In this document: one piece after another, positions 16,581 through 24,614 of the stretch | How the letters are laid out: each line of letters begins with the position of its first letter | Numbering within the stretch: the stretch's first letter is position 1 | From: Candidatus Wallbacteria bacterium | GTDB taxonomy: Bacteria; Muiribacteriota; JAQTZZ01 | Direction: 5' to 3' | Assembly (NCBI GenBank): GCA_028687545.1 | Contig: JAQTZZ010000022.1 | Span: 1-62,175, forward strand | Length of the DNA stretch: 62,175 bases | Made by a program: the position numbers and the translations under genes | Notes under the pieces: model-generated | Seen by the model: the letters and a program-made list of their open reading frames with translations, nothing else | What the model was told of the DNA's origin: nothing | Database searches by the model: none

Positions 16581-17609
16581 CTACCAAATATCTAACTTTC
16601 CAGCTGATCTGATTTTTTTCGCCTTTTCTCTAGCCTTTAGAAAAAACATCGAATCATTCTGATATTGCTTAAGCAGCCAGTCGATAAACACCTGACTGTA
16701 TTGGGGAAAGGCTCCTTTGATTGTTCCAATATAAAAAAAATCAAGTCGTTTTCGTATTTCATAAGCTTTTTCAATGCATTGAATATCAAATTGGCTTATT
16801 TTAGAAGAGGATATTTTTGAATTCAATTCATTTTTTATATCTATTTGGCGGAAATGGTGGGTTTTGCTTGGGTCTTTGGGAACTTCTATTACTTGAGTAT
16901 TTACTCTACCGTTAGGACCAGTAGACAGTTTAATGTCCGCATCGTCATCGTTTTTTGATAGAACCAGGCGGTATTCGATACCTATGGAAAATTCAGCAGC
17001 CCGTTGGAATTGGTCGAATTCGCGTCTGATATCAGCGCAATACTTAGAAAGAAATTTAGCTGCATCCAAACCTAATTCACGTCGTAATCGTTTATCAGCT
17101 AGATCGCCATACTGTGGCTGAATATCGTATACTATGCTCATCATCCCAACATGGACGCGCTCGGAGAGTGACACCATAAACCAATTATTTAGTCTTTTGT
17201 GGTAATTTATTACACAAGCTTGAAACAAACACAATACATCTCTGGGAATTTCAGTAAAGACTAAGTGTACTGCTTCGTCACGCAATTCCACAATTCTTTC
17301 GATATTTCGACGTTCCGGATTGTTTTGGATTGGAAATACTCGCTCCAGGCATTCGCGCAATGATTTTGAGTCACGCCTTTCGCCGCGAATTTTTTTTCCC
17401 CTGTAAATTTCGTTATGATTGTTTTGTGTATCTTCAAGTATCTTTGCCTTGAGTAATAACTCCCAAGCATTACAGATTAGATAACAGAAAGCCTCAATTC
17501 GATAACGAATGGATAGTCGATTGATGGTTTCCAGAGAGAGAATGTAAGCGTCTATACTTTTATCCAGCAAACGACCTTTCAGCCCTGGATTGCCCCTGTG
17601 GCCTTTCAC
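16581..17609 (-). CDS. DUF3644 protein with HEPN-type Rx4H motif
   Basis: The 342-residue protein matches DUF3644 by its opening block LLDKSIDAYILSLETINR and CYLICNAWELLLKAK. Residues 110-115 read RDEAVH, the Rx4-6H signature of HEPN ribonucleases, in a helical context. DUF3644 genes are recurrent neighbours of type I restriction systems. Many HEPN proteins are RNA-cleaving effectors set off when a primary defence fails, so a back-up toxin role is plausible but not shown. The start is a GTG with a perfect GGAGGT site 6 nt upstream. Its GTGA overlaps the stop of the 25-codon ORF that links it to hsdS. Confidence 0.82.
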   Translation of the reverse strand: MKGHRGNPGLKGRLLDKSIDAYILSLETINRLSIRYRIEAFCYLICNAWELLLKAKILEDTQNNHNEIYRGKKIRGERRDSKSLRECLERVFPIQNNPERRNIERIVELRDEAVHLVFTEIPRDVLCLFQACVINYHKRLNNWFMVSLSERVHVGMMSIVYDIQPQYGDLADKRLRRELGLDAAKFLSKYCADIRREFDQFQRAAEFSIGIEYRLVLSKNDDDADIKLSTGPNGRVNTQVIEVPKDPSKTHHFRQIDIKNELNSKISSSKISQFDIQCIEKAYEIRKRLDFFYIGTIKGAFPQYSQVFIDWLLKQYQNDSMFFLKAREKAKKIRSAGKLDIW

Positions 17610-17683
17610 TTTTCTACCTCCACAAAGACTCTTTCAATCAGCCCCAAAAAATCATCACTCTTTTCGATTAATTCCGCCCTCAT
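17606..17683 (-). CDS. 25-residue micro-ORF linking hsdS and the DUF3644 gene
   Basis: The ATG overlaps the hsdS stop as ATGA, and the TGA overlaps the GTG start of the DUF3644 gene as GTGA, so the ORF exactly bridges the two genes with 4-nt overlaps at both ends. The peptide is acidic (many Glu and Asp, ending EVEK) and amphipathic. The GGAGGT inside its last codons is the RBS of the next gene. It may be a translational coupler, a small inhibitor of the HEPN-like protein, or the decayed end of a longer gene. It is too short for any family call. Confidence 0.5.
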   Translation of the reverse strand: MRAELIEKSDDFLGLIERVFVEVEK

Positions 17684-19101
17684 CTTTCAAACGCCTCTCT
17701 CATCACTGATCGCATAAACAATTGTGAACATTCTTTCATCTCCGTTGTTTGTTTTTCCAATTGGTTTACTGCAGCCAAAAAGCTATCAATTTTCTTAATA
17801 ATAATCCGCAGCTCTAAAAGACTAGGTAATGGTAGAACAAATCGATGTAACTCTTGACCAGTAAAATGTTTAATACCAGAACCGGTAAGATATTTATCTA
17901 AGTATCCTGTCATCTTAGATAAATACAAAAAATATAAAAAAAACTTATTAATTTCTTCCTCTAAAAAACGAACTCTATGTATCGCTTTTTGGTAGTAAAT
18001 CGCATAATCGCTATTCCATATTGCAGCTCTACCAGGATAACCTCCTTCACAAATCAGTAGGTCCCCTTTTCTCGCAGTACATTTTTCGTATTCATTCGTT
18101 TGAAATCGCATTTCGAGTAAATCCGACAAGTCGAAATCAAACCACCGAACATTAAGGTTTCTCAAATATTTTTGATGAGTGCCTTTGTTTTTTGACCTGT
18201 CCAACATTTTTCCGAGTGAGTGTAATGATATTCCCCCAACCCTGCACCACACCCAGCCTTTAGGTAAATTGAATGGTATTTCATTTTCTGAAATTGGTGG
18301 CTGCGGTTTTTCTTTCTTAATTTTATTTTCTTTAATCATCTGCTCTTTTTTAGATCTGATTTTCTCAAGCCATTTCGAAGCATGATTTTCGCCACTGATC
18401 AAATCAGGGTTCTGCTTCCGCCATTTTTCTGTAAGTTTGCCTTCAATTGCTTCCTGCAGAATTGCTTGCCTGAGAGATGATATGTATGACGATTGGTTTG
18501 AAAATTCATCTTGTAAATCTCTACAAGAAATATTGATTTTATTGAACAACTCGACAAACGAGATCTGTTCTCTCATAGGTGGAACCGTGATTTTAATTCC
18601 TGCAATGTCCTTGATTGCCAAAGACACATTTGCTGCACCTTTCATCAATGGTACAATTTTCTTATCTTTAAAAAACTGAAGATATCGATGCAGATATGCT
18701 GCTGACAGTACTTTAGGGTTCCTCGGTATCACAGCTGCTAAAATTGTACCAAGTGCAAATTTACCTTCTTGGTAATGAACATAATTCAGTGTTTTTTTTC
18801 CATGCCCTGTTGACGACACAAGCGGTATACAAACAGCTGCAGTGTTAAATTGGTATGAACTACAGGATTTTCTATCAGCACTAGTATTAACTAATGGATA
18901 TTTACCAGGTGTGGCACTGGCAATTCCAGTTTCACCCTTTTCAATTTTACAAAGTTCGCCCAAGGTAGAAGTTGGAAAAGCACTCTTTCTTTTCTCTTTG
19001 TCCATTTTCTTCACTGCTGGATCAGTATCTGAGTTATAAAATGAAGAGTCATTGGATAATTCTTCCTCCATGTATTGACCTTTTCCGATTTTATCAATCA
19101 C
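17680..19101 (-). CDS. hsdS: Type I restriction enzyme specificity subunit
   Basis: The 473-residue protein has two target-recognition domains in tandem, each ended by a long conserved helix. TRD1 spans about 40-180, with the central helix near 185-260 (SSYISSLRQAILQEAIEGKL). TRD2 spans about 275-430, and the distal helix near 430-470 contains FLAAVNQLEKQTTEM. It confers DNA sequence specificity on both the methylase and the restriction complex. The GTG start overlaps the hsdM stop by 8 nt and has AAGGAG upstream. The stop overlaps the start of the 25-codon ORF. Recognition sequence cannot be read from the protein. Confidence 0.92.
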   Translation of the reverse strand: MIDKIGKGQYMEEELSNDSSFYNSDTDPAVKKMDKEKRKSAFPTSTLGELCKIEKGETGIASATPGKYPLVNTSADRKSCSSYQFNTAAVCIPLVSSTGHGKKTLNYVHYQEGKFALGTILAAVIPRNPKVLSAAYLHRYLQFFKDKKIVPLMKGAANVSLAIKDIAGIKITVPPMREQISFVELFNKINISCRDLQDEFSNQSSYISSLRQAILQEAIEGKLTEKWRKQNPDLISGENHASKWLEKIRSKKEQMIKENKIKKEKPQPPISENEIPFNLPKGWVWCRVGGISLHSLGKMLDRSKNKGTHQKYLRNLNVRWFDFDLSDLLEMRFQTNEYEKCTARKGDLLICEGGYPGRAAIWNSDYAIYYQKAIHRVRFLEEEINKFFLYFLYLSKMTGYLDKYLTGSGIKHFTGQELHRFVLPLPSLLELRIIIKKIDSFLAAVNQLEKQTTEMKECSQLFMRSVMREAFER

Positions 19102-20527
19102 CTGAAATCTCCTTGCTCAGCTTGTTCAAGAGGACTTCACTTTTACAAAAAGAGTCATGAAGCAGTGATAGTAATTCACTACTCGAAAGAGTATGTTCAG
19201 ACTTAATAACATGAGGGTTTTTGATATCCAAATTAAATCCGGTTTCCTCAATCTGCTTGATGGCAACCTTCCACGCCTGCTCATTTTCCCTTCTGCTGTT
19301 CCACCATTTTTTGAGGCTGTCAAACTCTTCTACACGAATAGGTTTCGTTTTATTGTATGCCTTTACACTTTCTGGCAGCTTGTGTTCCCAGTACCAGATT
19401 TCTTCAGTTTTCTTTCCTTTTTCAAAGAAGAGAAGATTTGTGGCAACACTTGCATAGGGTTGAAAAACTGAGTTTGGTAACCTGACAATGGTATGAAGGT
19501 TGCAGTTTTCCAGGAAAAACTGACGAATTCGCTGTTTAACACCATCACCTGTTAAAGACCCATCCGGTAAAACTATTCCAGCCCGGCCGTCTTCATTTAA
19601 AAATCGAACCATCAGCAAAAGGAATAAATCAGCGCTTTCTGTTGTCCTGTAATTTAGAGGAAAGTTTGTTTCCACTCCATCGGTTACAGAAGCGCCAAAA
19701 GGTGGATTTGCCAGTATCACATCCACTTGGTCTTTTTGCCTTATAGAAGTGTATTCTCTGTTCAAACTGTCAGTGTAATCCACATTCGGGACTTCGATAT
19801 CATGAAGGATGAGATTAGTGACGCACAGCATGAAAGGCAATGGTTTCAGCTCCATGCCATGAATATTAGCTTCCAGTTTTTTCAGGTCTTCTACACCCTT
19901 CACATCTTGTCTTCTGATATTTTCAATTGCGCTGGTTAAAAATCCACCTGTGCCGCAGGATGGGTCAAGTATCTTCTCCCCAAGCCTTGGATTGACCATT
20001 TCTGTTATGAACTCAGTCAGTGCCCTTGGTGTGTAGAATTCTCCATAATTACCGGCACTTTGCAGATCACGCAGTATTGTCTCATAAATATCTCCGAAAA
20101 CATGCCTGTCTTCAGAGCTGTTAAAATCGATCTTGTTCAGTTCATTAATCACCTGGCGGATGATTGTTCCGTTCTTCATGTAGTTATTTGTGCCTTCAAA
20201 AATCTCCCGGATTATGAGAGCACGCTTGTTGCCTGGGCTGACCTCCAGATTTTTCAGATCAGGAATTAAAGTGCCGTCAACGAAATTCTTGAGCTTATCG
20301 CCTGTCAGTCCTTCATCATTGGCTGCCCAGCTTCTCCATTGAAGATGTTTGGGTATCGGAGATTTATATTTAACATTAAGAAGTTCCAGCTCCTGATCCT
20401 TGTCGTCAAGGATTTTCAGGCTGATCATCCAGCCCAGTTGCTCGATGCGCTGGGCATCTCCGGATACGCCGGAATCTTTTCTCATTATGTTCTGGAGCGA
20501 TTTGATAATGCTTCCAATGTTTTTCAT
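19094..20527 (-). CDS. hsdM: Type I restriction-modification N6-adenine methylase subunit
   Basis: The 477-residue protein has an N-terminal helical HsdM_N domain (about 5-130), then the methylase domain with the SAM-binding motif LDPSCGTGGFL and the catalytic NPPFG motif. These place it in the gamma class of N6-adenine methylases. With HsdS it methylates the host site; with HsdR it forms the restriction complex. Its ATG follows AAGGAG. The hsdR gene ends 9 nt upstream and hsdS overlaps its end. Length is normal for the family. Confidence 0.95.
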   Translation of the reverse strand: MKNIGSIIKSLQNIMRKDSGVSGDAQRIEQLGWMISLKILDDKDQELELLNVKYKSPIPKHLQWRSWAANDEGLTGDKLKNFVDGTLIPDLKNLEVSPGNKRALIIREIFEGTNNYMKNGTIIRQVINELNKIDFNSSEDRHVFGDIYETILRDLQSAGNYGEFYTPRALTEFITEMVNPRLGEKILDPSCGTGGFLTSAIENIRRQDVKGVEDLKKLEANIHGMELKPLPFMLCVTNLILHDIEVPNVDYTDSLNREYTSIRQKDQVDVILANPPFGASVTDGVETNFPLNYRTTESADLFLLLMVRFLNEDGRAGIVLPDGSLTGDGVKQRIRQFFLENCNLHTIVRLPNSVFQPYASVATNLLFFEKGKKTEEIWYWEHKLPESVKAYNKTKPIRVEEFDSLKKWWNSRRENEQAWKVAIKQIEETGFNLDIKNPHVIKSEHTLSSSELLSLLHDSFCKSEVLLNKLSKEISGD

Positions 20528-20536
20528 GTTTACTCC

Positions 20537-22927
20537 TTAGGCCACTTCGTAAAGCAAGTGTTCAAGCTCTTCAAGCGCTTTCATGTAGTTTTCCCGGCCG
20601 CCAAAACTCTGCACAATCTCAAGCGGTGTTCCGAACCCATTAAAAGGCTCAACCCTGAGTATGTCTAGGTCTTCAAGATTCATGACCCCACCATCAGCGT
20701 ACTTATCCAACAGGGCTTCCAGAACTTTCCGTACTTTCTCGCCATACTTGGCAAAATAGTTTCTCTTTTTCACTTTATCAACCCGCTCACGCCTTGTGAG
20801 TGGAGGCATATCCCAGGCAATGTGGCAGATAAGATCGAATACATCAAGATCTGCGTCCACTTCTGCTGCCAAGTTTTCAAGACTTACACCATGATTTTCC
20901 AATTCATCAATCACTGCTGACTTTCTCTGCGAACTGTTCCAGCGGGTCAGAAAGGAATCAAGCGATCTGTATTCTCTGAGAATGCCCTTCTTTGTGTAAT
21001 CCTTGAGACTCTCAATGATCAATTTTCCATCAGGGCCTGGAAATTGCCTGCGTTCGCTCAATACAGTGACATCAACACCATTGATGTAAACTTTTCTTGC
21101 GGGCTCTGAGATTATTTCGCCGCCCGGAACAATACCAGGAATTGGAGGCGGATCAGGATCTGAAATTATTGGTGGAAATCTTGGCTCAGGGTTCTTGCCA
21201 GAACCATCATCGTCTTCATCATCATCTGGGATTTCATCATCTCCATTGATCTGCTTGACCATTACTGGCTCACCGTCGAAATCAGGATCAGCAAACAGAT
21301 CAGTCACATTCCGGAAATCCATGATTGTAAAAAACATTTTTCCGTATTCTTCATTGATCCGCGTGCCTCTACCTATGATCTGTTTGAATTCAGTCATTGA
21401 TCTGATGTTTGAATCCAGCACGATCAGCTTGCAGGTCTGGGCATCCACCCCTGTTGTCATCAATTTGGAAGTAGTGACAATTACCGGATATCTTTCTTCA
21501 GGGTTGATAAAATTATCCACTTCCCTTTTTCCGATTTCGTCATCACCGGTTATCCTCATCACATACTTGTGGCTGGCTTGGACCAGATCAGGATTTTCAT
21601 TGACCAGGGCCTGCCTCATCCGCTCAGCATGTTCAATATCAACGCAGAAAACAATGGTTTTGTCATACTTCCCGGTTTTAGAAAGAAATTCAGTTATTAT
21701 TCTGGCAACAATCTGGGTCCGCTCATCAATTACCAGGTTTTTATCATAATCCAGGGTATTGTAAATGCGATCTTCTATGAGATTACCGTCTATATCCGTT
21801 TTGCCGGTTTCAGGTCTGTAGCCTTCCAGATCAGTGTTCAAACCTATTCGGAGAACTTTGTAAGGGGCCAGGAACCCGTCTTCAATGCCCTGCTTCAGAG
21901 AGTATGTATAGATTGGATCTCCAAAGTATTCGATGTTTGAAACATCCTCTGTTTCCTTGGGCGTTGCAGTGAGACCAATCTGAGTTGCTTTATTGAAATA
22001 CTTGAGTATGTCTCTCCAGGCGCTGTCCTCTTTTGCACTGCCCCTATGACATTCATCAACTACAACCAGATCAAAAAAATCACGGCTGAATTCTTTATAA
22101 ACATCTTTATCTTCATCATTACCTGATAAGCCCTGATAAAGAGCAAGATAGATCTCGTAAGCTTTATCAATGGTTCTTTGCTTTATCACAGTCATTTTTT
22201 CTTTAAAATGCCTGAAATCATTACGCTTTGCTTGACCGATCAGGATTTTACGATCAGCCAGAAACAGGATCCGTTTTTTCTGCCCGCTTTTCCAAAGCCG
22301 ATGAATAATTTGAAATGCTACTAAGGTTTTCCCGGTTCCAGTAGCCATGACCAGCAAGATCCGGTTTTGTCCGCATGCAATTGCTTCTACAGTCCTGTTA
22401 ATCGCGATTTGCTGGTAATAGCGAGGTTTCTTTCCTGTGCTATCAAAAAAATAATCAAAGGTAGCTATTCTTTCCTGATCCGGAGTATCGATTTTTTTGT
22501 ATTTTTTATAGCAAGTCATAAGTTCGGATAGCCGTGGGAATTCACTAAGTAAAAGATTACGTTCGACAGTGCCAAAGTGTCCGGATTTATCATGCATTAC
22601 AAAGCCGTCACCATTTGAACTGAATGCCACAGGTACGTCAAGAATTGAGGCATAATCCAATGCCTGCTGCATTCCTGCACCTAAAGAATGATTGTTATCC
22701 TTTGCCTCGATTACTGCAATCGGGATGTTGGGTTTCATGTACAGGATAAAATCAGCGAATTTCCGTTCGCCTCTGGCTGTCTTGTTACCTTTTAATAAAA
22801 TACGCCCGTCTGTAAAATAAACATTTTCCCTGATATGTTTCTGAACATCCCAGCCCGCCATGACAAGCGCTGGTAATATGAATTTAGTGCAAATATCACG
22901 TTCTGAAAGGTCTTTTTTATTCATCAT
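20537..22927 (-). CDS. hsdR: Type I restriction endonuclease subunit (EcoEI-like)
   Basis: The 796-residue protein opens with a nuclease domain (KFADFILYMK, AVIEAKD giving the (D/E)xK). SF2 helicase motifs follow: ATGTGKT (Walker A), VVDECHRGS (Walker B, DECH) and GLTATP, with motif VI at IGRGTRI. The C-terminal ~150 residues fit the EcoEI HsdR C-terminal domain. It translocates DNA and cleaves unmodified molecules. A very acidic then Pro-rich linker (about residues 556-604) separates the helicase from the C-terminal domain. It is the first gene of the operon, with an extended -10 promoter just upstream. All key motifs are intact, so the system is probably active. Confidence 0.94.
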   Translation of the reverse strand: MMNKKDLSERDICTKFILPALVMAGWDVQKHIRENVYFTDGRILLKGNKTARGERKFADFILYMKPNIPIAVIEAKDNNHSLGAGMQQALDYASILDVPVAFSSNGDGFVMHDKSGHFGTVERNLLLSEFPRLSELMTCYKKYKKIDTPDQERIATFDYFFDSTGKKPRYYQQIAINRTVEAIACGQNRILLVMATGTGKTLVAFQIIHRLWKSGQKKRILFLADRKILIGQAKRNDFRHFKEKMTVIKQRTIDKAYEIYLALYQGLSGNDEDKDVYKEFSRDFFDLVVVDECHRGSAKEDSAWRDILKYFNKATQIGLTATPKETEDVSNIEYFGDPIYTYSLKQGIEDGFLAPYKVLRIGLNTDLEGYRPETGKTDIDGNLIEDRIYNTLDYDKNLVIDERTQIVARIITEFLSKTGKYDKTIVFCVDIEHAERMRQALVNENPDLVQASHKYVMRITGDDEIGKREVDNFINPEERYPVIVTTSKLMTTGVDAQTCKLIVLDSNIRSMTEFKQIIGRGTRINEEYGKMFFTIMDFRNVTDLFADPDFDGEPVMVKQINGDDEIPDDDEDDDGSGKNPEPRFPPIISDPDPPPIPGIVPGGEIISEPARKVYINGVDVTVLSERRQFPGPDGKLIIESLKDYTKKGILREYRSLDSFLTRWNSSQRKSAVIDELENHGVSLENLAAEVDADLDVFDLICHIAWDMPPLTRRERVDKVKKRNYFAKYGEKVRKVLEALLDKYADGGVMNLEDLDILRVEPFNGFGTPLEIVQSFGGRENYMKALEELEHLLYEVA

Positions 22928-22954
22928 ACTTCACAGAAGGAAGATTACTTGAAA

Positions 22955-22963
22955 ATTATACCA
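22955..22963 (-). promoter_or_regulatory. Extended -10 promoter upstream of hsdR
   Basis: On the minus strand TGG directly precedes TATAAT (the TGn-TATAAT extended -10 form), about 28 nt before the hsdR ATG. No good -35 box is present, as expected for this promoter type. It would drive the hsd operon. Confidence 0.6.
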
Positions 22964-22979
22964 TAAAAAGATGATAGAG

Positions 22980-23009
22980 ATTGCTTCACGGCCATCGGCC
23001 GTTCGCAAT
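22980..23009. repeat. REP-like imperfect palindrome
   Basis: ATTGC and GCAAT outer arms enclose inner arms ACGGCC and GGCCGT. The sequence type (ATTGC...GCAATGACG) resembles short extragenic palindromes scattered through many genomes. It lies between hsdR and coaD at the right edge of the defence island. Confidence 0.6.
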
Positions 23010-23025
23010 GACGCATAATAATGAT

Positions 23026-23499
23026 TTACTTATACTTCTTTGCCAGCGCTTTGATCACGCATGCCGGAGCCACCCGGCTTACGTCTCCGCCAAGGCGCGC
23101 CAGTTCCTTGACCAGGCTGGAACTGATGAAGGCATATTCGCCTTTTGTGATCAGGAAAACAGTCTCCATCTTATGATACAGCCCCTTGTTGGTGAGAGCC
23201 ATCTGATATTCATAATCAAAATCGGACAAAGCCCGCATGCCGCGGATGGCGATTCTGGATTTCTTCTTCTTCATGTAATCGATGAGCAGCCCATTGAAAC
23301 TCTCTACTTCGACACCAGGGATCCCTTTTGTGGCTTCCCGCAGCAGCAAAATCCGCTCCCCTGGAGTGAAAAGAGTCTCTTTCGTGGAATTTTCAAGCAC
23401 AGCCACAATCAGAGGCTGGAACAGGCTGGCACTGCGGCTGATGATGTCAAGATGCCCGGTCGTGACAGGGTCAAAACTGCCGGGATAGATTGCTTTCAT
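23026..23499 (-). CDS. coaD: Pantetheine-phosphate adenylyltransferase
   Basis: The 157-residue protein matches CoaD in length and in the nucleotidyltransferase signature YPGSFDPVTTGHLDII at the N-terminus, and has the second motif ISSSLVKELARLGGDVS near the C-terminus. It transfers AMP from ATP to 4'-phosphopantetheine, the penultimate step of coenzyme A synthesis. It lies 1 nt downstream of rsmD, the usual rsmD-coaD pair. It marks return to the chromosomal backbone after the defence island. Confidence 0.97.
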   Translation of the reverse strand: MKAIYPGSFDPVTTGHLDIISRSASLFQPLIVAVLENSTKETLFTPGERILLLREATKGIPGVEVESFNGLLIDYMKKKKSRIAIRGMRALSDFDYEYQMALTNKGLYHKMETVFLITKGEYAFISSSLVKELARLGGDVSRVAPACVIKALAKKYK

Positions 23500-23500
23500 A

Positions 23501-24031
23501 TCATATGCCTTTCCTATAGAATCTCACTATTGAATCACCATACTTTTTTTCCTGAAACATGGTCAGTCCCTCGCCGGCTTCCAGCTGGTTTCCCCTGCAG
23601 AATCTGACTGCCAGGATCCCCTGATCCTTGAGGATTCTGATCGACTCGCTGAAATATTCCGAATTGATTTTGAATTTAAACGGCGGATCCAGGAAAATCA
23701 GGTCATACAGTTCATCAGCAAGCCTTTTCATCACTGGAAGAGCCTCACCCTGGAAAACTTCGTACCCTCCAGCCAGAAAATCGCAATTGTTCCGAAAATT
23801 CCCGGGATTCAGGTCGATGAAACTGACCTTGGCAGCACCCAGGGACAGGGCTTCGATCCCGAAACTGCCTGATCCGCAGAAGACATCGGCCACCACCTTG
23901 TCCTGGAATCTCATGAAATTGAACAACACGTTGAAAATCCCCATCTTGACCTGGCCGGTGAGCGGCCTGACACCTTGGGGATTGCTGAGCTTTAAAACTT
24001 TTCCCTTATACTTGCCCCAGACGATTTTCAT
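23501..24031 (-). CDS. rsmD: 16S rRNA (guanine966-N2)-methyltransferase
   Basis: The 176-residue protein has the RsmD hallmarks: RPLTGQVKMGIFNVL near the N-terminus, a SAM-binding VADVFCGSGSFGIEAL motif and the catalytic LDPPF (a DPPY variant). It modifies G966 of 16S rRNA in the small subunit. Translation of coaD, 1 nt downstream, is probably coupled to it. Upstream lies a noncoding stretch with a large inverted repeat and the rpmB terminator. Confidence 0.93.
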   Translation of the reverse strand: MKIVWGKYKGKVLKLSNPQGVRPLTGQVKMGIFNVLFNFMRFQDKVVADVFCGSGSFGIEALSLGAAKVSFIDLNPGNFRNNCDFLAGGYEVFQGEALPVMKRLADELYDLIFLDPPFKFKINSEYFSESIRILKDQGILAVRFCRGNQLEAGEGLTMFQEKKYGDSIVRFYRKGI

Positions 24032-24090
24032 GACAGTATGATACTACTACATGCAAAACATTGAAACTTACGCAACTCCCCTATAGGTTG

Positions 24091-24162
24091 CGAGGCTCGG
24101 GGTTCGGGGTACGAGGTTTAAGAACTGATCTTTTTACCCCGTACCTCGAACCTCGCACCTCG
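24091..24162. repeat. Imperfect 27-bp inverted repeat
   Basis: The arms 24091-24117 and 24136-24162 are imperfect reverse complements, with a GC-rich, GAGGT/ACCTC-rich sequence and an 18-nt spacer. They lie between rsmD and rpmB. The arms also contain internal degenerate repeats of CGAGGTT. This looks like a dispersed palindromic repeat; no gene is present. Confidence 0.7.
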
Positions 24163-24176
24163 ATCCCAATTAAATG

Positions 24177-24203
24177 AAAAAGCGGACTGTTAATCCGCTT
24201 TCA
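24177..24203 (-). terminator. Rho-independent terminator of rpmB
   Basis: On the minus strand the stem AGCGGA / TCCGCT with a 7-nt loop is followed by TTTTT. It lies about 20 nt after the rpmB stop codon. Confidence 0.8.
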
Positions 24204-24223
24204 TATTTCTAAACTTGGTCGAT

Positions 24224-24451
24224 TTAGACCGCAGCTGCCACTTTCTCGCCGGCTGGTTTAGAGATAGCTCTTTCCACTTTCCCGGCCTTGAGGCATCTGG
24301 TGCAGACCATCATTTTTTTAGTCCCGCCGCCGATCCTGGCTCTGACTTTCTGCAGATTAGGGTACCATCGCTTCTTGGTTCTGATATGGGAATGGGAAAC
24401 CTGAAAACCCATCCAGGGGATTTTCCCGCAGACTTCGCACATTTTGCCCAT
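24224..24451 (-). CDS. rpmB: 50S ribosomal protein L28
   Basis: The 75-residue protein matches L28: CEVCGK at the start, then the basic GFQVSHSHIRTKKRW block, then VCTRCLKAGKV. The two CxxC pairs make it the zinc-binding (C+) form. The start ATG has a good AAGGAGG site. It is transcribed alone with its own terminator. Confidence 0.96.
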   Translation of the reverse strand: MGKMCEVCGKIPWMGFQVSHSHIRTKKRWYPNLQKVRARIGGGTKKMMVCTRCLKAGKVERAISKPAGEKVAAAV

Positions 24452-24532
24452 TATGTCCTCCTTAGAAGCCGTTAAATCCGAGTTTAGCGAGGATTTTACG
24501 GATTCTTAGCCCCGCTGTAAGCGGGACATCTA

Positions 24533-24549
24533 ATATTTAGCCTAAATAT
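24533..24549. promoter_or_regulatory. Palindrome upstream of rpmB, operator candidate
   Basis: ATATTTAG and CTAAATAT form perfect 8-bp arms around a single C, about 80-100 nt upstream of the rpmB ATG. Nearby (24510-24525) is a CCCGC/GCGGG hairpin. The positions fit a control region for rpmB; no protein can be assigned. The rest of 24452-24614 shows no gene. Confidence 0.35.
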
Positions 24550-24614
24550 AATATCTCAATTCCGGGTATACGCAAGAAAAAAAACATTCGCTTTGCTCAG
24601 TACCGCAGTACCAA

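Noticed and set aside
10422-22927. Prophage or integrative element
   Set aside because: No integrase, transposase, phage structural gene or flanking direct repeats were found; the block is better called a defence island.
24577-24614. Terminator after the CpaE-TPR gene
   Set aside because: There is a T-run on the minus strand, but no stable stem directly before it.
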